21,946 nt of DNA from Nephthysia sp036513515. Its GTDB lineage: Bacteria; Chloroflexota; Dormibacteria; Dormibacterales; Dormibacteraceae. Positions 1-6,422 of the stretch are shown in pieces (within the stretch, counting starts at the first letter, position 1; every line of letters begins with the position of its first letter). Below the pieces are notes generated by a model. The model made no database searches. It was not told the origin of the DNA and was given only the letters and a program-made list of their open reading frames with translations. The stretch is taken from positions 1 to 21,946 of the forward strand of contig DATBYW010000151.1 in NCBI GenBank assembly GCA_036513515.1. Reading direction: 5' to 3'. Both the position numbers and the translations under genes were made by a program.

Positions 1-1
1 C

Positions 2-280
2 GACGAGCTCGCGCCTCGTGGAATCGCGGCCGGGTGCGTTCACCCAGGGCTGGTGCGGACGGAGAAGACGCCGGCAATGATGAAATGGCGAGCCCAGTCC
101 CAAGGGATTCCGGAGGACGAGGCCGAGCAACGCCTGGCTCATGCCAACCTCCTCGGTCGGCTCGTTGATGCCGACGAGGTGGCTTCGAGCATCGTCTTCC
201 TGGTCTCACCCCGAGCGGTGGCGATAAACGGTGATGCCATCGCGGTTGGTGGTGGAACTCCGGGTGTCATCTATTACTGA
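2..280 (+). CDS. SDR family oxidoreductase, C-terminal part (cut by window start)
   Basis: The frame is open from the window edge, and the residues before the first possible start codon (GTG at 53) already match the family, so the gene begins outside the window. It reads ELAPRGIAAGCVHPGLVRTE, the segment after the catalytic Tyr/Lys helix in classical short-chain dehydrogenases (usual form RGIRVN-V-PG-V-T). The tail GRLVDADEVASSIVFLVSP followed by INGDAIAVGGG is the standard SDR end, where a helix precedes the final strand and glycine-rich turn. The NAD(P)-binding and catalytic parts are not visible, so the substrate cannot be inferred. It is a different SDR from the one at 1277. SDR membership is clear; specific function is unknown. 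Confidence 0.85.
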   Translation, partial: DELAPRGIAAGCVHPGLVRTEKTPAMMKWRAQSQGIPEDEAEQRLAHANLLGRLVDADEVASSIVFLVSPRAVAINGDAIAVGGGTPGVIYY

Positions 281-734
281 GGGCTCGCCGATCATGGCGC
301 CCGATGCCTCCGCAGCAGAGCTTCTAGGCTGGGCAGTAGTGATCGCCAGGCATGCCGTCCCACTCAGGCCTTGCGGCAATCAACGCCTCGAGTCCGTTCC
401 GGTCCCCTCGCGACGGCCACCGACGTCCCGCGCCACCGGCAGTATCGGGGCACTTGCCACTTGTTTCCGTTCCGGTCCTCCTCACGACTCGACATGGACT
501 TGGTCTCAGACCTGCCGCGTAGTCGGGAAGCGCTCAACTCCCGTTGCTGACAACCTAGAGGAACGCCAAATGCGCAAGCCTCGGGCTAGGCTAGAGTCGC
601 GCCGGGGTTCGTAGCGCTCGAGCGATCCCGAGCGCTGAGATCCGGCGCCGCCAAACCCGGGATCAGGATCTACGAGATGCCCTCGAGCGCCTCGCGGTCC
701 CACCGCAGCGCGGCGGGTCGGACGCAGTCAGCCT
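281..734. other. Intergenic stretch without a recognisable gene
   Basis: No reading frame here resembles a protein; the short open frames have erratic composition. The only visible structure is the nested inverted repeat at 599-648, listed separately. The region separates the SDR end (stop at 280) from the 3' end of the marR gene on the opposite strand, so it is a convergent gap. It may hold eroded DNA. Confidence 0.6.
599..648. repeat. Nested inverted repeat in convergent gap
   Basis: An outer arm GCGCCGG (599-605) pairs with CCGGCGC (642-648). Inside it AGCGCTCG (613-620) pairs with CGAGCGCT (629-636) around an 8-base loop. It lies between the 3' ends of the SDR fragment and marR, so a transcription-end role is possible. 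No U-tract follows on either strand, so this is not a textbook intrinsic terminator. Confidence 0.4.
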
Positions 735-1190
735 TCAGGTTACGGTCTTGTCGGGCGCGTTCGAGAACAGGGTCGCTTCGATGGAGTCGAGAAGCTTGTC
801 CAGGCTGGTCAATTGTTCAGGTCCAAGTACTCCGAAAATCTGGCTCAGCACGTTGTCACCGGCAGCCGTGCCGGCAGCCAGCGCGTTGGCGCCTTCCCGT
901 GTCAGGGTGACGAACTTGGAGCGCCGGTCATCGGGAGCTGCTGTCCGTTCGAGAAGGCCTTCCCGTTCAAGGGCCTCGACGGACTGGGTGACCGACCGGG
1001 GGGCATGACCAAGTTCCTCCGCCAGTGACGATTGCCGCATAGCGCCACGGCGGTCGAGAACCTGCAAGATCTTGGTACGGGCAAGGGACAGCCCGGCCGT
1101 AGTCATACGGTCGTCGACCACTTTTCGCAGGCGGTAGCCCACCGAGAGGTACCGCAGCCCAACTTCTACCGGTATCGCCTGGCCGCTCAA
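735..1190 (-). CDS. MarR family transcriptional regulator
   Basis: This 151-residue protein has the size and layout of MarR repressors. An N-terminal dimerisation helix is followed by a winged helix-turn-helix: TKILQVLDRRGAMRQSSLAE, then recognition-helix sequence APRSVTQSVEALEREGLLER and the wing around PDDRRSKFVTLT. MarR proteins bind palindromes as dimers and are usually released by small phenolic or lipophilic ligands. The start is TTG at 1190, chosen because a strong Shine-Dalgarno AAGGAGGAGG lies 9 bases upstream and no better start is in frame. It is divergent from the SDR at 1277, and the 86-bp gap contains two identical palindromes. Inferred: it represses itself and the SDR gene. The ligand is not predictable. 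Confidence 0.93.
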   Translation of the reverse strand: MSGQAIPVEVGLRYLSVGYRLRKVVDDRMTTAGLSLARTKILQVLDRRGAMRQSSLAEELGHAPRSVTQSVEALEREGLLERTAAPDDRRSKFVTLTREGANALAAGTAAGDNVLSQIFGVLGPEQLTSLDKLLDSIEATLFSNAPDKTVT

Positions 1191-1215
1191 AGTGATCAGT
1201 CCTCCTCCTTCAATT

Positions 1216-1254
1216 GGTGAGGTACCTCAGTGTAGAATGATGAGGTACCTCACC
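1216..1254. promoter_or_regulatory. Twin palindromic operators with embedded -10 box between marR and SDR
   Basis: The perfect palindrome TGAGGTACCTCA occurs twice, at 1218-1229 and 1241-1252, with starts 23 bp apart (about two helical turns, so both sites face the same side of DNA). The pair extends into a larger symmetric unit, GGTGAGG at 1216 mirrored by CCTCACC at 1248-1254. Between them lies TAGAAT (1233-1238), a good plus-strand -10, with a weak possible -35 TTCAAT at 1209-1214. The layout suggests that a MarR dimer at each site occludes the SDR promoter and probably marR's own. The repeats are seen directly; that MarR binds them is inferred from position. Confidence 0.8.
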
Positions 1255-1276
1255 GTGTCTGAAGGGAGCTCCCGCA

Positions 1277-2159
1277 ATGGACACTCGGCCAATCGTTGTC
1301 ATTACCGGTGCGACGAACGGGCTAGGCAGGCTCGCCGCTCTCGATCTGGCCCGCGGCGGCGCGCGCCTCGGCCTCATCGCCCGCAGCGGTGAGAAGGCCG
1401 ACGCGCTGCGCCGGGAGATCGAAGAGGTTGCCCCGGGAACCCCGGTCAACGTCTTCCTTGCCGATCTCTCACTGGTCGCGGACGTCCAGAGCGTAGGCGA
1501 GCAGATCGATGTCCATTACCCGCGGATCGATGTCCTGATCAACAACGCCGGCGTACATGCCTTCTCTCAACGCATCACGCCAGAAGGATTCGCCGAGATG
1601 ACCGCGGTGAACTATCTCGCGCCCTGGGTGCTGGCCGATGTCCTGCGCGACAAGCTGACACATTCCGCGCCCGCCCGCATCGTCCACAGTCGCCTCTCGT
1701 GCCTCACGTCAAGCCCGTGAAATCAAACCGCTCCGCGATCTGACCGATGTTGCAGACTTCACCCGTCGCGAGTCAGGACGGCTGTACGCCATGACCAAGC
1801 TGATGGACATAATGTTCACTCAGGAGCTCGGTCGCCAGCTAGAGGGGACTGGAGTCGGGGTCACCTGCTGTTGCCCAGGGTTCAATACCACAGGTCTCGG
1901 CCGTGAACTTCCCTTCGCAGGTGTCCTGGCCGGAATCCTCACCCGGCTCAAGATCGGTGATCCGAGGCGCGGTGCCGGGATCATCGTGCGGCTGGCGACC
2001 GACCCTGCGTTCGCGGGCATCAACGGAGGCTTCTTCGCCGTTGAAAGCGCAAGGCCTCTGGAGTGCCCGGAAGCAGGCCGTGACGAAGCGGTACAACGCG
2101 CCCTGTGGGATGCAACGGCCGAGCTGCTCCGCGACATCCGACGGCCGGCGGCCGGATGA
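1277..2159 (+). pseudogene. SDR family oxidoreductase with internal frameshift
   Basis: The first part (from ATG 1277, with AAGGGAG 8 bases upstream) has the cofactor motif TGATNGLG, then the NNAG motif in DVLINNAGVHAFSQRITPEG, ending in PARIVH. The frame then shifts. Reading from 1689 in the next frame gives VASRASRQAREIKPLRDLTD, then the catalytic YAMTK (Tyr and Lys four apart) and the PGFNTTGLGREL region, ending at 2159. Removing one base, for example the A at 1688, restores a continuous protein of about 293 residues. It resembles the retinol-dehydrogenase/WWOX-like SDR group. The frameshift may be a true inactivating mutation or a sequencing error. It is the likely target of the adjacent MarR. 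Confidence 0.85.
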
Positions 2160-2500
2160 CAAGTGAGAATGTCAGTCCTCAGCCTTGAAGCGTCCGCCCA
2201 GGACCCCGGAGGGCCGGTGGACCAATGACCAGGTTGATCTCGGGCACCCGATCACCGTCCTTTGGCCGCCCGCTTTCCGCCCGTTGTCCTGGCCCGGCAT
2301 GAGGCGGACGCTACTGAGCGGCAGTCCGTCAACTGCCCGAGGACCGTCCGAGAAGCGTCCGAAGTTTTCGGTCACACACCCGACGCTAGGCGCTGCATTT
2401 CTTACCGATTCAGAAAGATTCGCAGCGAAGCAACAACCGTGCCCTGGGCGGTCGCAACCCCACTGGTCGTCTTCCACATCCGCCTCAAGGCCAGGCCCAG
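2160..2500. other. Gene-free stretch before transposase remnant
   Basis: I see no coherent protein in any frame. If the downstream IS481 transposase was once complete, this space should carry its catalytic DDE core, but no such motifs are readable. The 5' part has therefore been deleted or replaced rather than simply frameshifted. Confidence 0.55.
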
Positions 2501-2776
2501 CCAGCCCCTACCCATTACCGGGTTCGTCGTGACCGCATCGATTCCACCGGCAAGGTCACCCTGCGCTACCTCAGCAAGCTGCGCCATATAGCGGTGGGTG
2601 CCGCGCACCGCAACCGACAGGTGCTCCTCCTCGTCGCCGGCGCCGACGTCCGCATCGTCACCACCGATGGCATCCTGCTCCGCCAGCTCACCCTCGACCC
2701 GAATCGGAGCTATCAACCCCTCGGCGGCCGCTGGCCTGTGCACAATGTCCTGCGACAGGCGTCAGCTATGTCCTGA
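2501..2776 (+). mobile_element. IS481-family transposase, C-terminal remnant with IS end
   Basis: The reading frame gives THYRVRRDRIDSTGKVTLRY, LRHIAVG, QVLLLVAGADVRIV, GILLRQLTLDPNRSYQPLGG and stops at 2776. This is the characteristic C-terminal domain of IS481-type transposases from high-GC bacteria, where the TLDP-x-x-x-YQP block sits near the end. The integrase core with its DDE residues is absent, so the element cannot move by itself. Just after the coding end lie two similar units, ATGTCCTGCGACAGG (2749-2763) and ATGTCCTGAGACAGG (2768-2782), resembling the outer ends of such elements. The remnant ends within 15 bp of the tRNA-Leu gene. Confidence 0.8.
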
Positions 2777-2791
2777 GACAGGACAGGACAG

Positions 2792-2878
2792 TGGTGCCGA
2801 GAGGGGGATTCGAACCCCCATGCCCTTGCGGGCAGCGGTTTTTGAGACCGCCGCGTCTGCCGCTTCCGCCATCTCGGC
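2792..2878 (-). tRNA. tRNA-Leu (anticodon CAA), with encoded CCA
   Basis: The minus strand folds as a class II tRNA. The acceptor GCCGAGA pairs with TCTCGGC, and the D arm contains GCGGAAGCGGCAGACGC. The anticodon stem GCGGT/ACCGC encloses loop CTCAAAA, giving anticodon CAA. The long variable arm is GCCCGCAAGGGC, and the T arm is GGGGGTTCGAATCCCCC. Discriminator A is followed by genomic CCA (2794-2792). It should read UUG leucine codons. Its 3' end faces the accessory DNA and the IS remnant. Confidence 0.95.
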
Positions 2879-2887
2879 GTCTGACCG

Positions 2888-2893
2888 ACCATA
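2888..2893 (-). promoter_or_regulatory. Possible -10 box of tRNA-Leu(CAA)
   Basis: The minus strand reads TATGGT ten bases before the tRNA 5' end, the right place for a -10 hexamer. No convincing -35 is visible. The tRNA could instead be cotranscribed with the dehydrogenase that ends at 2933 on the same strand. Confidence 0.3.
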
Positions 2894-2932
2894 CCATCGC
2901 CCAACCGCCCCTTCGCCTGCCGTCGAGCGGCC

Positions 2933-4240
2933 TCAAAAGCGCATCGATGCTCGGATGATCGCTTCCAGCTCTGGTCGCCCCACGTCGCGGGGACAGCCTG
3001 CAAGCAGTCGCTCCTGCTTCAGCGTGCCGTCGACGAGCCCGCTCACGTCCTTCTCCGAGTAGCCGAAGGCGGAAACCCCTTCCGGGCCGCCGGTGTCCTT
3101 CACAATCTCGGCCAACGTGGCCGCCAGCACCTCACGGCCGTTCGCCTCGGTGATCCCGGCCAGGTTCGCGCCCAGCATCTCGGCGGCACGCAGGTGCCTC
3201 TGGGGAGCGGTCGGGTAGGTGAACTCGAACGTCGCCGGAGCGGTCACGATCACCGACTGGCCGTGTGGCACCAGCGGCTCCTCGACGCCATAGCCTTTCG
3301 GCACGTAATCGCGGACCATGCCGGCGATCGGGTACGCGACCGCGTGCGGGACGTGCACGCCCGCGTTGCCGAAGCCCATCCCCGCGAAGGTCGCCGCCAT
3401 CGCCATGCCGATGCGGGCGTCGAGGTCGTCGCCGTTCAGCACGGCGCGCCGTATGAACTGGCCGACCAGTTCCAGGGCGCGCTCGCACCAGACGTCGCTG
3501 ATCGGATTTGCGCCGATGTAGGCCGGTCGGTTGGCTCGGTCGGGATAGCGCGGGCGCCTGTCGAAGGCCCGCGACGTGTACGACTCCAGGGCGTGGGTGA
3601 GGACGTCGTAGCCGCCTGCCGCCGTGACCTGGGGTGGCATGGTCAGGGTGTTGAGCGGATCGACCACCGCCAGCCAGGGCCGGACGTGGTTGCTGCTCAG
3701 ACCGGCCTTCACTTTCAGCTCGAGGAGGTCGACGACGCAAACTGGGGTCGATTCGCTCCCGGTCCCCGCCGTCGTCGGCACTGCGACCAGCGGCTTCAGC
3801 GGTCCGGGCACCGGCGCACCTTCGCCCACCGGCTTGTTGATGTAGTGCATGAGGTCGGCCGGATAGGTCTTGAGGAGGTTGATGGCCTTGGCCGTGTCCA
3901 GTGAGGAACCTCCTCCCACTCCGACGTAGCCATCGAAGTCCTCGCCCTCCAGCTCCGCCAGCGCCTCCCGAACAGAGCGGTCGGTCGGTTCGACATTGGA
4001 GCCTGCGAAGACCTCGGTCTCCACTCCGGCCGCTTCGATCTTCTCCGCCACGCGCCGCGGCAGGCCCAGCTTCGCGAGCCCCCTGTCCGTCACGATCAAC
4101 GCCTTGCCCACGCCCAGGGCGCGAAGTTGATCTCCAATCTCCTCGGTGGCGCCCAGGCCGAACCTGAGAGGAGGCGCCTGCCAGGTGATGACGGTCTCGT
4201 TGGGCAGCTCGATGCCCGTCAAGGGACCGCCGCCGCTCAT
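2933..4240 (-). CDS. Hydroxyacid-oxoacid transhydrogenase-like iron-containing alcohol dehydrogenase
   Basis: This 435-residue protein belongs to the iron-dependent (group III) alcohol dehydrogenases and is closest in its insertions to mitochondrial ADHFE1-type hydroxyacid-oxoacid transhydrogenase. That enzyme couples 4-hydroxybutyrate oxidation to 2-oxoglutarate reduction with bound NAD. Visible are the cofactor motif GVGGGSSLDTAKA (about 107-119), PTTAGTGSE (155-163) and the likely metal ligands D212, H216, H299 and H326 within AGGYDVLTHALESY, GVHVPHAVAYPIAG and LVPHG. The segment IGANPISDVWCERALELVG is typical of this subgroup. ATG 4240 overlaps the stop of the upstream DinB-like gene as ATGA, so the two are probably translationally coupled. 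Family is confident; the substrate is inferred. Confidence 0.88.
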   Translation of the reverse strand: MSGGGPLTGIELPNETVITWQAPPLRFGLGATEEIGDQLRALGVGKALIVTDRGLAKLGLPRRVAEKIEAAGVETEVFAGSNVEPTDRSVREALAELEGEDFDGYVGVGGGSSLDTAKAINLLKTYPADLMHYINKPVGEGAPVPGPLKPLVAVPTTAGTGSESTPVCVVDLLELKVKAGLSSNHVRPWLAVVDPLNTLTMPPQVTAAGGYDVLTHALESYTSRAFDRRPRYPDRANRPAYIGANPISDVWCERALELVGQFIRRAVLNGDDLDARIGMAMAATFAGMGFGNAGVHVPHAVAYPIAGMVRDYVPKGYGVEEPLVPHGQSVIVTAPATFEFTYPTAPQRHLRAAEMLGANLAGITEANGREVLAATLAEIVKDTGGPEGVSAFGYSEKDVSGLVDGTLKQERLLAGCPRDVGRPELEAIIRASMRF

Positions 4241-4770
4241 CGTGCGGGCTGCGGCGCCCCGACGCCCTCTGACGAGCCCTCGAGTGTGGCCCGGATGCTT
4301 CCTTCGTGCCAGGTCGCGTGCCCGATCAGGACGCGACGGATGAGCTGCTCCGCGGTCCAGCTGCTCAGCTCGCCCGCTCCGGGCCTATCGAGGTCGTCGT
4401 CACTCAACTCCCGGATCATCTCCGAAGCGCGCTCCACGTTGTCCCGGAGCATGGCGACCGTTTCGGCCTGGTCGGGGTTCGTGTGGACGGCCGCGTGCCT
4501 GGCGTTGGCGGCGTCCATCTCGGCCAGGCTGATCGGGTCCAGCGGCTCCCCCGTGGCGATGCGTCTGGCTCTTTCGGCAAACATGGGGACCGTCTCGCCC
4601 ACGTGGTGCCCGATCACGCCCACCAGCCGCCGCTCGTCTTCGCCGGCGGCGATCTGCGGGTGGTTGGCCGCCGGGGTTCGCCACTGGTCGGCGCTGAGGC
4701 TTTCCAGGTAGGTCGCAAATGTCGTGTAGCTGCCCTCCAGGTCGGCAGCAAGCGCTTCGGCTCTGCTCAT
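4237..4770 (-). CDS. DinB / mycothiol-dependent maleylpyruvate isomerase-like protein
   Basis: This is a 177-residue four-helix protein. Histidines are placed as in the metal-binding DinB/YfiT superfamily: a pair at H55-H56 (VIGHHVGE) and the C-terminal pair H151/H155 (LIGHATWHEGS). Members are metal-binding proteins, some of them thiol-dependent transferases or isomerases using bacillithiol or mycothiol. ATG 4770 is chosen because the open frame upstream runs through the tRNA-Leu(UAG) gene and cannot be coding there. The Shine-Dalgarno is weak. The gene overlaps the transhydrogenase downstream by four bases, which suggests a shared pathway. The reaction is unknown. Confidence 0.78.
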   Translation of the reverse strand: MSRAEALAADLEGSYTTFATYLESLSADQWRTPAANHPQIAAGEDERRLVGVIGHHVGETVPMFAERARRIATGEPLDPISLAEMDAANARHAAVHTNPDQAETVAMLRDNVERASEMIRELSDDDLDRPGAGELSSWTAEQLIRRVLIGHATWHEGSIRATLEGSSEGVGAPQPAR

Positions 4771-4856
4771 ATAGCCATTCTCAACCTCTGGGGCAGGACA
4801 GCCGTCTGCAGGGTGCCTTCGAGGCCGCTGGCGCCTGGAGGAGACCCGCTCCCGCG

Positions 4857-4879
4857 CCCTCCCCCGAAAAGGGGGAGGG
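4857..4879. terminator. Strong hairpin between tRNA-Leu(UAG) and dinB-like gene
   Basis: CCCTCCCCC (4857-4865) and GGGGGAGGG (4871-4879) form a perfect 9-bp GC-rich stem around loop GAAAA. It sits 18 bp past the tRNA 3' end on the minus strand. There is no U-run after it in that direction, so it may be a processing or pausing hairpin rather than a full intrinsic terminator. Confidence 0.5.
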
Positions 4880-4896
4880 AATTTCCCAGTCTTATG

Positions 4897-4980
4897 TGTC
4901 GGCGGGGAGACTCGAACTCCCAAGCCCGTTAGGGCACCAGATCCTAAATCTGGCGCGTCTGCCAGTTCCGCCACGCCGAC
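4897..4980 (-). tRNA. tRNA-Leu (anticodon UAG), no encoded CCA
   Basis: The minus strand folds as a class II tRNA. The acceptor GTCGGCG pairs with CGCCGAC, and the D arm is GCGGAACTGGCAGACGC. The anticodon stem CCAGA/TCTGG encloses loop TTTAGGA, giving anticodon TAG (UAG). The variable arm is GCCCTAACGGGC, and the T arm is GGGAGTTCGAGTCTCCC. Discriminator A is followed by CAT, so CCA must be added after transcription, unlike the tRNA-Leu at 2792. It reads CUA and, by wobble, other CUN codons. Confidence 0.95.
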
Positions 4981-5007
4981 CCGCAACCGCCATTATTCCT
5001 GTTACCG

Positions 5008-6405
5008 GTGACATCCCAGCACCCGCGCGTGGATCTCTTCCGGGCCTCTGAGCTCGGCAACACCACCTTCCTGGTCTCGGACCCGGAATCCGGCGAGGCG
5101 GTCGCCATCGATCCGCTCAGGGACGTCGGCCAGTACCTGGACCGTGCGGAGCAGCTGGACGTCCGCATCAAGCAGTCGCTGGAGACCCACGTCCACAACG
5201 ACTTCGTCTCGGGATCGCTCGAGCTGCGGGCCGAGGTCGGGGCCGGCATCTGCGCCGCCGAGGACAGCGGGCTGGAGTTCGGCTTCGACCCCCTGCGAGA
5301 GGACAGCGAGGTCTCGCTCGGTCGCTGGCGGCTCCGGGCCCGGCACACACCCGGCCACACGCCCAATCACCTCAGCTACCTGCTGCGCGGGCCGGATGGA
5401 AGGGACACGGCGATCTTCTCCGGTGGAGCCCTGATGGTGGGCGCAATCGCGCGGACCGATCTCTTCGGGCCTCACCTGGCCACTCACCTGGCCCTGGAAG
5501 CCTTCCGCACGCTCCACGTGCTCCTGCGCGATGTGCCCGACGACGTCGCGGTCTACCCGACGCACGGTGCCGGCTCCTTCTGCGCCGCCGGGGCCAGCGG
5601 GGCGGCGACGACGACGATGGGCCGGGAACGCCGGACCAACCCGTATCTGATAACCACCGAGCTGATGCCCTTCATCGCCAGGGCGCTGCACCAGGGCCCC
5701 TACCCCGCCTACTACAAGGACATGAACGCACTCAACCGGCGGGGCGCCAACCTGATCGGCCGCTCGCTGCCGCCGCTCAAGGACCTTTCCGCCGACCTCA
5801 CCGACCATCACCGCAAGCTGGGCGCCGCCGTCGTCGACGTCCGTTCAGGGAGGAAGTACGACCGCGGACACATCCCGGGCAGCTACAGCATCGGCCTGGA
5901 AGGTCCGTTCGGTCCCTGGGTGGGCTGGGTCATCGAGCGTGGGCGTCCCATCGTGCTGGTCGGCGGAACTCGGAAGCAGCACGAAGAGGCGCACCTCCAG
6001 CTGCTTCGGATCGGCTTCGACAGCGTCGCCGGCCAGCTCGACGGCGGCATGGACGCCTGGACGGCGAGCGGGCGCGAGCTGGCCACCTTCGAGACGGCGG
6101 AGGTGGCAGATCTGGCGTCCTGGATCTTGAGCGCCGAACCAATGACGGTTGTTGACGCGCGCGACGAGGACGAATGGGTTCACGGTCACGTCCCGGGCGC
6201 GGTCCGCATGCCGGTGCCCGACGTCTCGCATCACGCGCACGAGATTCCGCGGGACGCGCCGGTCGCCGTGCACTGCGGCGTCGGCTACCGGGCCGCGATC
6301 GCGGCCAGCCTGCTGGAGCAGGCCGGGCTTCACCGGATCATTCACGTCATCGGCCCCTACTCCGATTGGGACAGACTGCACCTGGCAGCGACCATCCCGG
6401 GCTGA
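5008..6405 (+). CDS. MBL-fold hydrolase with two C-terminal rhodanese domains
   Basis: This 465-residue sulfur-metabolism-type protein has an N-terminal metallo-beta-lactamase domain related to persulfide dioxygenase (about 8-250), a degenerate rhodanese domain (about 265-362) and an intact one (about 363-463). The metal motif is ETHVHNDFVSG (H61, H63, D65), followed by HTPGHTPNH (H117) and YPTHGAGS (H186). Two usual ligands differ: the last His of HxHxDH is Phe66, and the Asp of the GD-x-L motif is Gly140 (SGGALMVGAIARTDL). The second rhodanese has C423 in HCGVGYR; the first has no cysteine in its loop. The start GTG lies 27 bp from a divergent tRNA without a Shine-Dalgarno. A CATTAT box at 4991-4996 fits leaderless translation. 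Likely role: persulfide or sulfane-sulfur handling. Confidence 0.85.
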   Translation: MTSQHPRVDLFRASELGNTTFLVSDPESGEAVAIDPLRDVGQYLDRAEQLDVRIKQSLETHVHNDFVSGSLELRAEVGAGICAAEDSGLEFGFDPLREDSEVSLGRWRLRARHTPGHTPNHLSYLLRGPDGRDTAIFSGGALMVGAIARTDLFGPHLATHLALEAFRTLHVLLRDVPDDVAVYPTHGAGSFCAAGASGAATTTMGRERRTNPYLITTELMPFIARALHQGPYPAYYKDMNALNRRGANLIGRSLPPLKDLSADLTDHHRKLGAAVVDVRSGRKYDRGHIPGSYSIGLEGPFGPWVGWVIERGRPIVLVGGTRKQHEEAHLQLLRIGFDSVAGQLDGGMDAWTASGRELATFETAEVADLASWILSAEPMTVVDARDEDEWVHGHVPGAVRMPVPDVSHHAHEIPRDAPVAVHCGVGYRAAIAASLLEQAGLHRIIHVIGPYSDWDRLHLAATIPG

Positions 6406-6422
6406 GGGCCCGCACGCCCCCT

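Noticed and set aside
2160..2500. Missing 5' part of the IS481 transposase in another frame
   Set aside because: No frame on either strand shows the integrase core motifs, so it is not recoverable by frameshift.
4771..4986. N-terminal extension of the DinB-like protein
   Set aside because: The open frame passes through the tRNA-Leu(UAG) gene, and the translated part has no family similarity. The internal ATG 4770 fits the fold.
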